Source: JALOOX01 sp964557955 (GTDB lineage Bacteria > Desulfobacterota > Syntrophobacteria > Syntrophobacterales > Syntrophobacteraceae). From it: a DNA stretch of 64,000 bases. The translations under genes and the position numbers were made by a program. The notes under the pieces were generated by a model. That model saw nothing but the letters and a program-made list of their open reading frames with translations, did no database searches and had not been told where the DNA came from. Shown piece after piece: positions 8,743 to 17,830 of this stretch (positions are counted from its first letter, which is position 1; every line of letters starts with the position of its first letter). Location of the stretch: positions 33,019 through 97,018 of the forward strand of contig CAZLCS010000017.1 in the NCBI GenBank assembly GCA_964557955.1, written 5' to 3'.

Positions 8743-9173
8743 CGACTCGCTATCTTTTTGACAGCTTTGCCCTGCTTGCGTTCTTTCAAAAGGCGCAGGG
8801 TGCGGAAATGGTTGCCGGGATCTTGAGCAGAGCCCGGGACCAGAATCTGGATCGGCTGATTTGCGTGATAAACGTTGGCGAGATTGTCTACCTGACCAGG
8901 AGGCGTTTCGGCAATGAGAAGAAGCTTGAAGTACTGGCCCGAATCCATCAACTGGGCCTCAAGATCCTGCCGGTGCCTGATTCGCTCGTATTTCAAGCTG
9001 CGGAGATCAAGGCTGAATACCCGATGTCTTATGCCGACTGCTTTGCTGTGGCCTGTGCCGTCAACGAGTCTGCCGTTGTGGTAACCGGTGACCCGGAATT
9101 CAGGGCCGTCTCTCACCTGGTGCAAATCGAGTGGATGCCCGATGCTGCTCCAACTCATACCGGTTTAGCTTGA
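8739..9173 (+). CDS. VapC-family PIN-domain toxin, intact
   Basis: 144 aa with all four acidic PIN residues in order: Asp in LFDSFALLAF (residue ~8), Glu in NVGEIVYL, Asp in SYADCFAVACAV and Asp in VTGDPEF. VapC toxins are Mg-dependent RNases, often cutting tRNA. It is translationally coupled to the AbrB-type antitoxin. Of the three PIN genes at 5.8-9.2 kb, this is the only one without visible damage. Confidence 0.88.
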   Translation: MTTRYLFDSFALLAFFQKAQGAEMVAGILSRARDQNLDRLICVINVGEIVYLTRRRFGNEKKLEVLARIHQLGLKILPVPDSLVFQAAEIKAEYPMSYADCFAVACAVNESAVVVTGDPEFRAVSHLVQIEWMPDAAPTHTGLA

Positions 9174-9184
9174 AAAACTTCATT

Positions 9185-9264
9185 CTCACCACAGAGATAA
9201 AGAGGGAAATGAGAATGAGCCAGTGAGCTTTCCTCCGTGTTCTGCGTGTCTCTGTGGTGAGCGA
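9185..9264. repeat. Gene-less palindrome with 9-bp periodic arms (CACCACAGAG type)
   Basis: The left arm starts CTCACCACAGAGATAAAGAG and the right arm ends CGTGTCTCTGTGGTGAG. The spacer is partly degraded. It sits directly after the VapC stop. Confidence 0.6.
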
Positions 9265-9349
9265 ACATAAAAGGCTCGCTGCTTTCCCTTGCCTCCGCTC
9301 CAGTTGATGAGCCGCCTGTCCCCAGCGGCCCGTACCCGGACTGGGCCAA

Positions 9350-9385
9350 AAGCAAAAAAGCCACCCACGGCACCCGCGAGTGGCT
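9350..9385 (-). terminator. Rho-independent terminator of the aminotransferase gene (copy 3)
   Basis: On -, AGCCACTCGCGG...CCGTGGGTGGCT is followed by TTTTTTGCTTTT, about 65 bases past the aminotransferase stop at 9449. Confidence 0.7.
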
Positions 9386-9448
9386 TCTTGCTTTGCTTGA
9401 TCTTTTGACGCCCGGTGAGACTGAGACCGGACAGGCGGCGTCCGTCAG

Positions 9449-10672
9449 CTACGCGGCTCTTTTGGCTCCTCGGGTCCTCTTGATGACCTCGACCACCCGC
9501 GCCAGGTCCTCCTCGTTCATCTGGGTTCCTGATGGGAGACAGAGGCCTCGTGCGAAGAGATCCTCGCTCACGGCCCCTCCCACCGCTCTGGCCCGGATCC
9601 GCTCCTTCGGAGCGGCAGCTGAGCGGGATGCGGCCGGGCTCACCGCCCGCGGACGGCCCTCGTCGGGCACGACCTCAAAAACGGGCTGCAGGTGCATGGG
9701 CTTCCAGACCGGGCGGGATTCGATATTCTCCGCCTCCAGCGCGATACGAACGGCTTCGCGGTCCACGCCGAGCTCTTCCGGAGTGATCAGGATCACGGAA
9801 AGCCAACGCGTGCATCGCCCATAGGACGCCTCGGGCATGAATGCGATGCCGGGCACGTCGCCGAGTGCATTTTCATAATACTCAAAAATTCGGCGCTTCT
9901 TTTCGACGCGCTCGTCCAGCACGCGCAGCTGCCCCCGCCCGATGGCCGCGACGATGTTGCTCATGCGATAGTTGTAGCCGATCTCCGTGTGCTCGTAGTG
10001 CGGGGCAGGATCCCTCGCCTGCTGCGACAGGAACCGGGCCCGCTCGATGAGCGATTCGTCCTCCGAGGCCAGCATGCCCCCACCGGAAGTGGTGATGATC
10101 TTGTTGCCGTTGAAGGAGTATATGGCGGCGTGCGCCCCTGAGCCTGCGTGCAGGCCCTTGTAGGTGGCTCCAAGCGCCTCCGCCGAATCGACGATCACCG
10201 GGATGGAGTACGGCGCACAGACGTCCAGGATCCGGTCCAGGTCGGCGCATTGACCGTAGAGGTCCGTCGGGACCACCGCCTTGGGAAGCCGCCCCCGCCT
10301 GCTGCACGCTTCCAGTTCCTCTCCCAGCAGGTTCGGGTCCATGTTCCAGGTCGTTCGATCGGAGTCGATGAAAACAGGAACGCCGCCTTGAAACAGGATC
10401 GGGGTCACACTGCCGATAAAGGTCAGAGTTGAGGCAAAGACTTCGTCCCCAGGTCCTACCCCGAGATTTCGAAGCGCCAGGTGAATGGCCGCCGTTCCGC
10501 TCGAGACCGCCACGGCATGCCGTATCCCGACCTTCTCGCAGAACTCCCGTTCGAAGGCATCCACCTGCGGCCCCAGCGGCGCGATGTAGTTGCTTTCAAA
10601 CGCCTCCTGGATGAAGCCGGCCTCCTGCCCGCCCATGTGCGGCGGAGAAAGAAAGATCCGTTCACGTTTCAC
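9449..10672 (-). CDS. DegT/DnrJ/EryC1 (PglE-like) sugar aminotransferase
   Basis: 407 aa with the GTG start at 10672 (VKRERIFLSPPHMGG, the usual N-terminus of this group); the longer frame to 10777 is overlap with the upstream gene. The PLP enzyme motifs are SSGTAAIHLAL near 60, VIVDSAEALGATYKG near 160-175 and SFNGNKIITTSGGGML near 185-200, with the Schiff-base Lys in GNKIITT. These enzymes transaminate UDP-4-keto sugars. The adjacent acetyltransferase and the PglC- and PglF-like genes suggest a 2,4-diamino-2,4,6-trideoxyglucose (bacillosamine) pathway. The C-terminus has an unusual Ala/Pro/Arg-rich insertion (residues ~345-380). Its 3' third is duplicated at 7960-8365. Confidence 0.9.
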   Translation of the reverse strand: MKRERIFLSPPHMGGQEAGFIQEAFESNYIAPLGPQVDAFEREFCEKVGIRHAVAVSSGTAAIHLALRNLGVGPGDEVFASTLTFIGSVTPILFQGGVPVFIDSDRTTWNMDPNLLGEELEACSRRGRLPKAVVPTDLYGQCADLDRILDVCAPYSIPVIVDSAEALGATYKGLHAGSGAHAAIYSFNGNKIITTSGGGMLASEDESLIERARFLSQQARDPAPHYEHTEIGYNYRMSNIVAAIGRGQLRVLDERVEKKRRIFEYYENALGDVPGIAFMPEASYGRCTRWLSVILITPEELGVDREAVRIALEAENIESRPVWKPMHLQPVFEVVPDEGRPRAVSPAASRSAAAPKERIRARAVGGAVSEDLFARGLCLPSGTQMNEEDLARVVEVIKRTRGAKRAA

Positions 10673-10700
10673 TGTGCGAAGTCCAATCCTGCAGCGGTTT

Positions 10701-11339
10701 TCAAAGCTCTCTGACGATTCTCGCCGGCACCCCGGCCACCACCACGCCGTCCGGCACATCCTCCCGGACCAGGGCACCTGCCCCCACGATGCTCCATCGC
10801 CCGATTCTTTTGCGGGGCATGACCGTGGCGCCTATCCCCACCAGGCTCCCCTCGCCCACAGCAACCTCTCCTCCCATGTGGACCCCCGGGGCAATGTGCA
10901 CGTGGTTTTCAATGAAGTTGTGGTGATCAACGGTGCAGCCAGTGTTGAGGATGACATTTTCGCCTATGCGTGATCCAGTGTTGACGATGGCCCCCGGTGA
11001 GATCATGGTCCCGAGCCCGATACTGACATCGGGTGCTACGATGGCCCCGGGGTGGATGGCGATGGCGAGCTCCTCATTCTCATTCTTCATGAGCTCGTAA
11101 ACAGATTTACGTGTCACATTGTCGCCGATGGCAACGATCATGGCTTCGTGCAGAATGCGATGCCGAGCTTCAGATGGACCAAGGACGGGCAAATCTAAAA
11201 GGCTCAGGCCCGCAAACTCGGGATTGTCGTCGAGAAACCCCACCGGTGTGACAGCTTCCCCTGACTCCCGTGCGCGCAGCAGGATGTCGGCCACGACTTG
11301 AGCGTGCCCGCCCGCTCCGATGATGAGGACCCGGCTCAT
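10701..11339 (-). CDS. PglD-like sugar O/N-acetyltransferase
   Basis: 212 aa. An N-terminal UDP-sugar-binding Rossmann part (VLIIGAGGHAQVVADIL) is followed by a left-handed beta-helix of hexapeptide repeats (IHPGAIVAPDVSIGLGTMISPGAIVNT...) with the catalytic His in DHHNFIENHVHIAPGV and a C-terminal GVPARIV. PglD acetylates UDP-4-amino sugars in bacillosamine synthesis. The ATG at 11339 overlaps the hicA stop (ATGA), so it is translated behind a toxin gene. The aminotransferase starts 28 bases downstream. Confidence 0.9.
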   Translation of the reverse strand: MSRVLIIGAGGHAQVVADILLRARESGEAVTPVGFLDDNPEFAGLSLLDLPVLGPSEARHRILHEAMIVAIGDNVTRKSVYELMKNENEELAIAIHPGAIVAPDVSIGLGTMISPGAIVNTGSRIGENVILNTGCTVDHHNFIENHVHIAPGVHMGGEVAVGEGSLVGIGATVMPRKRIGRWSIVGAGALVREDVPDGVVVAGVPARIVREL

Positions 11340-11560
11340 TCCCTGCTCGACTCCCACTCCTGCAAAGAGATTCCCCCTTGACTCAAGATGCGTCTCAGGA
11401 GATCGACTCCAATGTCGCTCCGGTTGGGATTGGGGAGAACCAGGCGACGGTGCCCCTTCAACATAAATTCATGGCGACCGCCGGAAAAGGGCCCGTCGTA
11501 GCCGAGGGCTCTCAATCGGCGGATAAGCTCGCGACGAGTCGTTGCCTTCAGTTGCGTCAT
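11336..11560 (-). CDS. hicA: HicA-family mRNA interferase toxin
   Basis: 74 aa with a dsRBD-like HicA fold: RELIRRLRALGYDG...GGRHEFMLKGHRRLVLPNP, including the catalytic-His segment GGRHEFM, then DIGVDLLRRILSQGGIS. HicA cleaves mRNA when free of HicB. The hicB stop directly abuts its ATG, and its own stop overlaps the acetyltransferase start, which is odd for a toxin gene. Confidence 0.88.
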   Translation of the reverse strand: MTQLKATTRRELIRRLRALGYDGPFSGGRHEFMLKGHRRLVLPNPNRSDIGVDLLRRILSQGGISLQEWESSRE

Positions 11561-11809
11561 TCAGCCGGCAAGTCTTTCCGGAAGGTCAATGCGGGCTTCA
11601 CCCAGGGGCGGGATGGGGAGGCCCTTGGCCACGCTGAAAAGAACCCAGTCTTCGACGGTAGAAGCCAGGTCCCTGCGGCACTCCTCGAGTGTCTTGCCGG
11701 TGGCCCAGGCCCCTTCGAGGGATGGGACTTCGCCGTAATATGGCTCGTCATCCTGAATCACTTCGTACCGGGCCCTTTCCATGGCTTCCTGGATGTAACG
11801 GATGATCAT
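11561..11809 (-). CDS. hicB: HicB-family antitoxin
   Basis: 82 aa. The partial RNase-H-like HicB fold is visible (YEVIQDDEPYYGEVPSLEGAWATGKTLEECRRDLASTVEDWVLF). It lies immediately upstream of hicA (TGA then ATG), the reverse of the most common hicA-hicB order. No C-terminal DNA-binding extension is seen. Another start, MERARYEV, lies 9 codons inside. The stretch 11810-12173 upstream holds no gene I can support. Confidence 0.85.
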   Translation of the reverse strand: MIIRYIQEAMERARYEVIQDDEPYYGEVPSLEGAWATGKTLEECRRDLASTVEDWVLFSVAKGLPIPPLGEARIDLPERLAG

Positions 11810-12173
11810 TGTCTCGGTTCCTCCCGCGGGGAAGAAAACGTTCTCGACTTTCGGCGGCCCATCGAGGCTCGGAACCCTCCCTCATGTTTCATCACCGCTC
11901 CATATTCCATCGACCTGTCTCGTGAAAGGCGTATCCAGATCGGAGCTGATTTGCCGGGCAGGCTCCTCAACGACTTCAGTGTGACGGGGGGCCTGTCTCT
12001 TGAGCGAACCTTTCACCATCATAGTTCAACATGATAGTACGCCCTCTGCTTTCCCTCAACAAGACCCCGCCATGTTTTTCGAGACGCCGAATGAGCTGCT
12101 TTTTCATGATGAATCAAATGCTTATGGTTAATGGTTTGGAGGGGCCCGTTCCGTCGGTCCGGCAAAGACAGCG

Positions 12174-12794
12174 TCATGAGCCGTTTCCCATGAATTCTTC
12201 CATGGTGGCCTGCCCCGGTTGATTGATGCCTTCGCGCTTAAACACCTTGAGCACAGTCAGGGCGATGATCTTGAGATCCAGCCACAGGGACTGATGGTCG
12301 ACGTACCACACATCCAGCTTGAACTTCTCTTCCCAGCTGATGGCGTTCCGCCCGTTCACCTGCGCCCACCCCGTCAGCCCCGGCTTCACCTCGTGCCGCC
12401 GCGCCTGCTCCGGGCTGTATCTGTCCAGGTACTGCATCAGAAGTGGGCGGGGCCCGACGATGCTCATGTCACCGCGTAGAACGGTAATGAGTTCGGGTAG
12501 CTCATCAAGGCTTGTGCTTCGAAGGAATCTCCCTATTTTAGTAAGTCGATGGTCGTCCGGCAGGGGTTTTCCGAGATCGTCTGTCTGGTCTGTCATTGTC
12601 CGAAACTTGAAAATTCGAAACAATGTGCATTTGAGGCCAGGCCTGTACTGGTAATATAAGACGGGTGTTCCTTGTATGACGTACAACAGTAACCCTATCA
12701 TTACAATCAAGGGAGCAAAGAAAAACATCCCTAGTAAGGCAAAGAATAGATCCATTAGCCGCTTGTAGTGTTGGGGGTAACAGGAATGGATCAC
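12174..12794 (-). CDS. PglC-like undecaprenyl-phosphate sugar-1-phosphate transferase
   Basis: 206 aa, a small bacterial sugar transferase (monotopic phosphoglycosyl transferase). One N-terminal membrane hairpin (LFFALLGMFFFAPLIVMIGLLL) precedes FKFRTM, TSLDELPELITVLRGDMSIVGPRP (the catalytic Asp-Glu pair in LDELPE) and HEVKPGLTGWAQVNGR. It loads the first sugar on the lipid carrier. The small size matches PglC rather than WbaP/WcaJ. The start is GTG at 12794 behind GGAGG. With the PglD-, PglE- and PglF-like genes this points to diNAcBac or a related sugar. Confidence 0.92.
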   Translation of the reverse strand: MIHSCYPQHYKRLMDLFFALLGMFFFAPLIVMIGLLLYVIQGTPVLYYQYRPGLKCTLFRIFKFRTMTDQTDDLGKPLPDDHRLTKIGRFLRSTSLDELPELITVLRGDMSIVGPRPLLMQYLDRYSPEQARRHEVKPGLTGWAQVNGRNAISWEEKFKLDVWYVDHQSLWLDLKIIALTVLKVFKREGINQPGQATMEEFMGNGS

Positions 12795-12847
12795 TCATAA
12801 CCTCCATGTTCTTATGCATTATATCTTAAAAAACTGAGATGATAAGC

Positions 12848-14026
12848 TTACTGGTTAAGTATAACCACCTGCTTTTGAGTAAGCAACTTAATATATTCTC
12901 TATGTAATTTAACCCATAAATCCTCAGGACAAAATTCACGCAAAACTCGAGACCGTCCTGCCTGTCCATGTATGGCACAAAGCAGGGGGTTCGTGAGATA
13001 AGCGCGAATGCCATCTGCAAGTGCATTAGTATCAGCAACCGGAACAAGAATACCGGTGCTTCCCTCCTCCACAGCATCCACACACCCCGGTATGCGTGTC
13101 GCGACCACAGGAACTCGCATTGAGGCGGCCTCAAGCGCTACGATCCCAAGTCCTTCTCTATAACTAGGTAGTATAAGGATATCCAATGCTGAATAAATTA
13201 AATGAATGGCATTAATAAAGCCTGTACGGTGAATTCGTGAATCTTCATCGATAATTTTCTTCACGTACAGCGGAATTGGATTCTGATCCTCGAAGGAGCC
13301 TACAAGAAGTAAATGTAGCTTAGGAAACTCGTCGCGTAATATCTTCCAGGCCTCAATCAACTCGAGAATTCCTTTGTCAGGAACGATTCGTCCTATGAAA
13401 CCGATAACAGGTGCATCCTTAGGAATGCGATATTTCTCTTTCACAGAATTGACATCCGAGTCACAAATGATATCAGGATTGAAATAATTTATTGCATCAA
13501 TACCATTGATGCTACCATGACCGAGTACAACTATTTTTCTTGAATCACATATGCCTTCCGATAGAGCGAAGTCACGCAAGGATGGACTGACACAGAAAAC
13601 ACGATGTGCCAAACGGCAGGAAACCTTTTCTGTAAATCGTAATAATGCGTTCTTTATGCCTTTGGTAGTCATAAAAGGAAAGCCGTGGATATGGTATATT
13701 CTTATAGGAATACCTGCCAACCAAGCGGAAATAGTTCCAATCAATCCACCTTTGGGGGTATGTGCATGAACAATGTGAGGACGAAGCCGAAGGAAGAAAC
13801 GCACAAGGCTGAACACAGCTTTAATGTCGCGCAGCGGCGTGATACGTCTCGGCATCTCAACGCTGAAGAATTGCACAGTTTCACGTTTGCTGAATTCCCA
13901 GAGCTTTGGACCCGGTGATGCTACAACATGAGTCTCAATACCTCGATCCTTCATGAAACCCGGTTGTCCAGAAATGAATTGGAGAGAAATCGGCACAGTA
14001 AAAACATGAACAAGAAGATGTTTCAT
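12848..14026 (-). CDS. GT4-family glycosyltransferase
   Basis: 392 aa, GT-B fold. The N-terminal half has VHAHTPKGGLIGTISAWLAGIP; the C-terminal nucleotide-binding half has VIGFIGRIVPDKGILELIEAW and the EX7E motif region (PSYREGLGIVALEAASMRVPVV). It resembles PglA-like enzymes that add the second sugar to a bacillosamine-type lipid-linked primer (inference from neighbours). Base composition is clearly more AT-rich than the flanking genes, as in the polymerase at 15334, suggesting later acquisition. Confidence 0.87.
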   Translation of the reverse strand: MKHLLVHVFTVPISLQFISGQPGFMKDRGIETHVVASPGPKLWEFSKRETVQFFSVEMPRRITPLRDIKAVFSLVRFFLRLRPHIVHAHTPKGGLIGTISAWLAGIPIRIYHIHGFPFMTTKGIKNALLRFTEKVSCRLAHRVFCVSPSLRDFALSEGICDSRKIVVLGHGSINGIDAINYFNPDIICDSDVNSVKEKYRIPKDAPVIGFIGRIVPDKGILELIEAWKILRDEFPKLHLLLVGSFEDQNPIPLYVKKIIDEDSRIHRTGFINAIHLIYSALDILILPSYREGLGIVALEAASMRVPVVATRIPGCVDAVEEGSTGILVPVADTNALADGIRAYLTNPLLCAIHGQAGRSRVLREFCPEDLWVKLHREYIKLLTQKQVVILNQ

Positions 14027-14130
14027 ATTTAATACCTATCTGTTTACTCATTGCCACTCGGCCACTATTTCAAATTATATCTGCAAACAAACCAATTTAA
14101 CATCAGACTGTCGCAAGGTCGCTAGGAGCA

Positions 14131-15330
14131 TCAGTTACTCCGCTGTTGAAGCCATTCTTGAGTTATATCGCTGATGTACCGATAAAACGCTACACGCCGT
14201 TCACGAAGGTTATCCTCGCGATATTCCATGCTCTTCTGGAGGTTTCTGCGAGACATCGCTGCAATTCGGGAAGGGTTTAAGGTCACTTGTTTGATCTTGT
14301 TTGCGAGTGCTTTCACATCACCTGGAGGTACCATGTCTTCGGGCGCAAGTAGTTCGGGGATGCCGCCCACCGTAGAGCCAATACAGGGCAGAGCACGGGC
14401 CATCGCTTCGATCATCGCCCGTGGCAGGCCTTCCTGATAGGAAGGCAATACGAAGAGGTCTGATTGGTCGAGCTCCCTTCGAACGGCTTCTCCGGAAGGA
14501 AGCTGACCCTTGAAGTGTACACGACCTCCGATCCCCTCGGAGGCGGCGAGGCCCTCCAGTTCGGCACGGTGTTTGCCGTCACCCACCAAAACCAGTTCGA
14601 TATCCGATCCGTTTCGAACACATTCGCCCACCGCCATGATGAGGATATGAGGGGCCTTATACAGTTGATTCAGGGTCCCCACTGTTATCAACCTTAACCC
14701 TCTTTGTGACGCCTCCGCCGAACGGGGAAAAGAAGCAAAACTGTGACTTGGCAGTTCCACACTCGAGTAATAGGTTGAAAATCCACGCGCAGGTGGGGGG
14801 TACCGTCGCTGGAGAGCCTTCTCGGTGACGTAGGCCGCTGCGCATCCATTAAAGCATTGCTGCCGAAGTCGCTCTGCAAACCACCACCGAAAGAAGGGGC
14901 GCAGCGGATGTCTGATCGACCCCGGAGCGAAAACATCGTATGGATCACCCACCACCTCCACTCCAAAAGGATGGGACTCTTTTCGTAAGACCGGCTCAAT
15001 GGAGTCTGCGATCGTCGAGCCCACACGCATGATGACGGCTTCGCTGGTGGAGGCTGCTCTTCTTGCTGTCCGCCTCACCTGCAAGTATCTCTTGAGATAT
15101 TGCGACGGGCCCATGTAGTAGGGTATGGGCATAAAGGAGACCTGCTCCCCATCAGCTCGTATCCAATCCCCTGGGACCTCTCTTACTGGACGGACCCTTG
15201 CCAGGACTCGAACGGAATCGAAAACCTCCAGGTAGCGCGTCCAGAACGGATGTGCAAACATCGTCTGCGTCCATACCGCACCGTCTGGGGTGCGGTCGAA
15301 GCGGTGTTCAAGACTTATGGTTACATTCAT
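14131..15330 (-). CDS. GT4-family glycosyltransferase
   Basis: 399 aa. The C-terminal domain is typical: LRLITVGTLNQLYKAPHILI, VLVGDGKHRAELE, VHFKGQLPSGEAV and the EX7E region PSYQEGLPRAMIEAMARALPCIGS. The N-terminal half (VWTQTMFAHPFWTRYLEVFD) resembles glycosyltransferases with sugar acceptors. It is four bases downstream of the polymerase stop, in one operon. Composition is close to the genome norm, unlike its AT-rich neighbours. Confidence 0.87.
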   Translation of the reverse strand: MNVTISLEHRFDRTPDGAVWTQTMFAHPFWTRYLEVFDSVRVLARVRPVREVPGDWIRADGEQVSFMPIPYYMGPSQYLKRYLQVRRTARRAASTSEAVIMRVGSTIADSIEPVLRKESHPFGVEVVGDPYDVFAPGSIRHPLRPFFRWWFAERLRQQCFNGCAAAYVTEKALQRRYPPPARGFSTYYSSVELPSHSFASFPRSAEASQRGLRLITVGTLNQLYKAPHILIMAVGECVRNGSDIELVLVGDGKHRAELEGLAASEGIGGRVHFKGQLPSGEAVRRELDQSDLFVLPSYQEGLPRAMIEAMARALPCIGSTVGGIPELLAPEDMVPPGDVKALANKIKQVTLNPSRIAAMSRRNLQKSMEYREDNLRERRVAFYRYISDITQEWLQQRSN

Positions 15331-15333
15331 GCA

Positions 15334-16704
15334 TCATCTCCCTTGTTTGTTGGGAGTCATCCTCCTTAGGTTACTTTCCACGAGTGATATGCCAGCAAAC
15401 ACGAAGATCCACCAAATCAAAGACAACCCCCAATTCTTAAAAATAAAGAAATCGAACAGTAGCGCGAAATTTGTGCCGAGGATGCCTGCTACATATGGAA
15501 CAAAGCTTTGAAATTTTATGGCACATATAAATGTCTTAACTAGTATGTACCAAAGATATACAAAAAAACTCAATCCTGCTATACCTAGTTCAACAATTAA
15601 TAATAATAACAGTGAATGTGGATGATAAAGAACTGCACCAAAATTAGTCCAATTTATATATTGACCTGTGGCGCGTGCGCCACCATCTTCTATATCCATA
15701 AGATACCAAGGCCAATAGCTTCCATAGCCATGTCCTGCTATTGATGTTGGTATAGAGGAGGTCAGTATATGCCATGAAGTCTGGTGAGTTGTCAGTCGAG
15801 AAATGTCTTCGATTTGATAAAATCGACTAGTATCGATGTATTGGTCAATCCAGAACAAGCTGAAAATAAGTAGAAATATGATTAATATAATAGAAAGTAT
15901 CTTCTTTCTTATATCTTTTATAAAAAGTATTATGATGCTAAACGATATTAGCATACAAACAATTCCAGCTCTTGAACCTAAGCTTATTATGGTTAATACT
16001 AAAATAAACCCTATCAGATTCCAGTGCTTGGTGATTTTGTGTTTTGGTAATATATATTCACCAATGGCAAAACTTAATGCAGGAACGAGTATTAAGTGTC
16101 CAGTGGATGATCCGAATAGCGGGCCTTTTACTCTTTGTATTCCAAAATCCAATATTTCAATTCCATCTGCACTTCTTAAACCAAGTGGAAAATACGATTC
16201 TACAGAATACAGAGCTCCTATTATACAAATAAATATAACAAGGGTTTTTATAAAATTATAAAGTTCTTTATTACTGATAAAGAGTGAAACGATAAAATAT
16301 GCCAAGAGGCAAGCTGAAAAAGAAACAATGATCGTAAACAGCATTGATGGGATGTTAAATGTATGTAATTGACCCCATGAAATGGATAAAAAAGCATAAA
16401 TACATAACAAACCAAATAGAAATATTAAAGTTACATTGGATTTGCATCTATTTAATTTAGGTTTATATAATACTATTATATATATAAGTGTAATTATTGT
16501 TATCAGTATCAGTAAAATATTTGTGGAATGTATCTTGATGGTGAATATAGTAATGCATGGTGTAAAGCGAGATGGCATTAATGTGCAGTAAAATAAATAA
16601 GCCCAAAATAGATTAATCACAAATTTTGAAGAATGAGTTATTGAACTATTAAATCTATTTGGATGGATTATTTCTTTTGGTAGATTAGTTGATGCTATAA
16701 GCAT
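15334..16704 (-). CDS. O-antigen polymerase/ligase-like membrane protein (Wzy), AT-rich
   Basis: 456 aa with about 12 hydrophobic segments. The O-antigen ligase-type loop (SLGSRAGIVCML, then HQTSWHILTSSIPTSIAGHGYGSYWP) is present. Probably the Wzy polymerase of the glycan made by this locus. The DNA is very AT-rich against a ~60% GC background, the classic sign of transferred wzy genes. It overlaps the end of the upstream glycosyltransferase gene by 20 bases. Confidence 0.85.
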   Translation of the reverse strand: MLIASTNLPKEIIHPNRFNSSITHSSKFVINLFWAYLFYCTLMPSRFTPCITIFTIKIHSTNILLILITIITLIYIIVLYKPKLNRCKSNVTLIFLFGLLCIYAFLSISWGQLHTFNIPSMLFTIIVSFSACLLAYFIVSLFISNKELYNFIKTLVIFICIIGALYSVESYFPLGLRSADGIEILDFGIQRVKGPLFGSSTGHLILVPALSFAIGEYILPKHKITKHWNLIGFILVLTIISLGSRAGIVCMLISFSIIILFIKDIRKKILSIILIIFLLIFSLFWIDQYIDTSRFYQIEDISRLTTHQTSWHILTSSIPTSIAGHGYGSYWPWYLMDIEDGGARATGQYINWTNFGAVLYHPHSLLLLLIVELGIAGLSFFVYLWYILVKTFICAIKFQSFVPYVAGILGTNFALLFDFFIFKNWGLSLIWWIFVFAGISLVESNLRRMTPNKQGR

Positions 16705-17827
16705 TATATAGTAATCCTATTGTACTAGTTATAGAAAATGGGTTATCATGAAATTCAATTGGGCAGGTGAATATTTTGTTATTTTGGCTATATATTAAAT
16801 TCTGGATTGCGACTTGCCAAGTGTTACAAGCGTCGTGCAGGCTCAGACGCGTGACTAGGCTTGGGACTAGATCGGTTTCCTCCGGAATTACATCTGAGAA
16901 AATGGAAGGTAGTCCACTTAGCTGTGCCTCGATCAGGACCAGACCCAGGCCTTCGTAAAGAGAGGGAAAGACAAACACATCCATGGCCCCTTTCATGAGA
17001 CGGGGCACATCGGGACGCAGGCCGGCAAAGATAACTCGGTCGGTCAGACCGAGGGATGCGACCTTGGCTTCTATCTGCGGCCTGAGAGGACCGTCGCCCA
17101 CCAGGAGCAACCGCATATTGGGTTCACGCCTGGCTACCTCGGCTGCGATGTCGATGAGGAAGGTGTGGTTCTTCTGTTCATGGAACCGTCCAACGTGGCC
17201 GAGGACGAAGGCGTCTTCGGGGATGTTGAGCTCACGCCGGACTTCCGCCCGGTCCACCGGCTGCCGGAAGGGCTCCAGGTCGATGCCGCAGTAGACAACT
17301 TTCCAGCGACTGTCATTTTGCCATGCTGTTCCGTAAAGGGACTCCGCCGCCTTCCGGCTGCAGGCGATGCCCGTGGTGGCGTGTTTTCGGATGAGGTGCT
17401 CCATGAGCCGGAGATAGCCGCTTCGAAACGTCGTGGCCCTTCCGTCGTTTAACGACGTGTCGTTGTGGCTGTGGGTGATGCGAACGGGGACACCGGCACG
17501 GTGGGCGAGATAGACCACGAAGCCGCTGAAGTGATGCACATGGCTGTGGACCACGTCGTACGGTCCGTGCTCACTCAAGGCCCGGTGGAAGTTCCGGGCA
17601 TATCGCCAGGGCCGGGAGGTCTCGAGGCAAGGAATGATTTTGGAGCCGAGCTTCTGGATCTCCTCGTCATAAGCGCAGGGCCTGGTGGTGTGCACCAGGA
17701 AGTCCATGCGGAAGCGCTCCCGGTCGATGTGTCGCAGGACGTGCATGAGCCAGGTTTCGACTCCCCCGCGGTTCATGCCGCCCACAACGTGAAGGATGCG
17801 AACGGGTCGTTTTGTTTCGGCAGTCAT
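16685..17827 (-). CDS. GT4-family glycosyltransferase with a foreign C-terminal end
   Basis: 380 aa. The N-terminal and central parts are standard GT4: VRILHVVGGMNRGGVETWLMHVLR, RITHSHNDTS, FVLGHVGRFHEQKNHTFLIDIAAEV, LLVGDGPLRPQIE and PSLYEGLGLVLIEAQLSGLPSI. After about residue 330 the coding DNA changes abruptly from GC-rich to AT-rich (near 16850), and the protein ends IFTCPIEFHDNPFSITSTIGLLYNAYSIN. The boundary looks like a recombination joint where the AT-rich wzy segment replaced the original 3' end. Activity may be kept, since the catalytic motifs lie before the joint. Confidence 0.87.
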   Translation of the reverse strand: MTAETKRPVRILHVVGGMNRGGVETWLMHVLRHIDRERFRMDFLVHTTRPCAYDEEIQKLGSKIIPCLETSRPWRYARNFHRALSEHGPYDVVHSHVHHFSGFVVYLAHRAGVPVRITHSHNDTSLNDGRATTFRSGYLRLMEHLIRKHATTGIACSRKAAESLYGTAWQNDSRWKVVYCGIDLEPFRQPVDRAEVRRELNIPEDAFVLGHVGRFHEQKNHTFLIDIAAEVARREPNMRLLLVGDGPLRPQIEAKVASLGLTDRVIFAGLRPDVPRLMKGAMDVFVFPSLYEGLGLVLIEAQLSGLPSIFSDVIPEETDLVPSLVTRLSLHDACNTWQVAIQNLIYSQNNKIFTCPIEFHDNPFSITSTIGLLYNAYSIN

Positions 17828-17830
17828 CGA

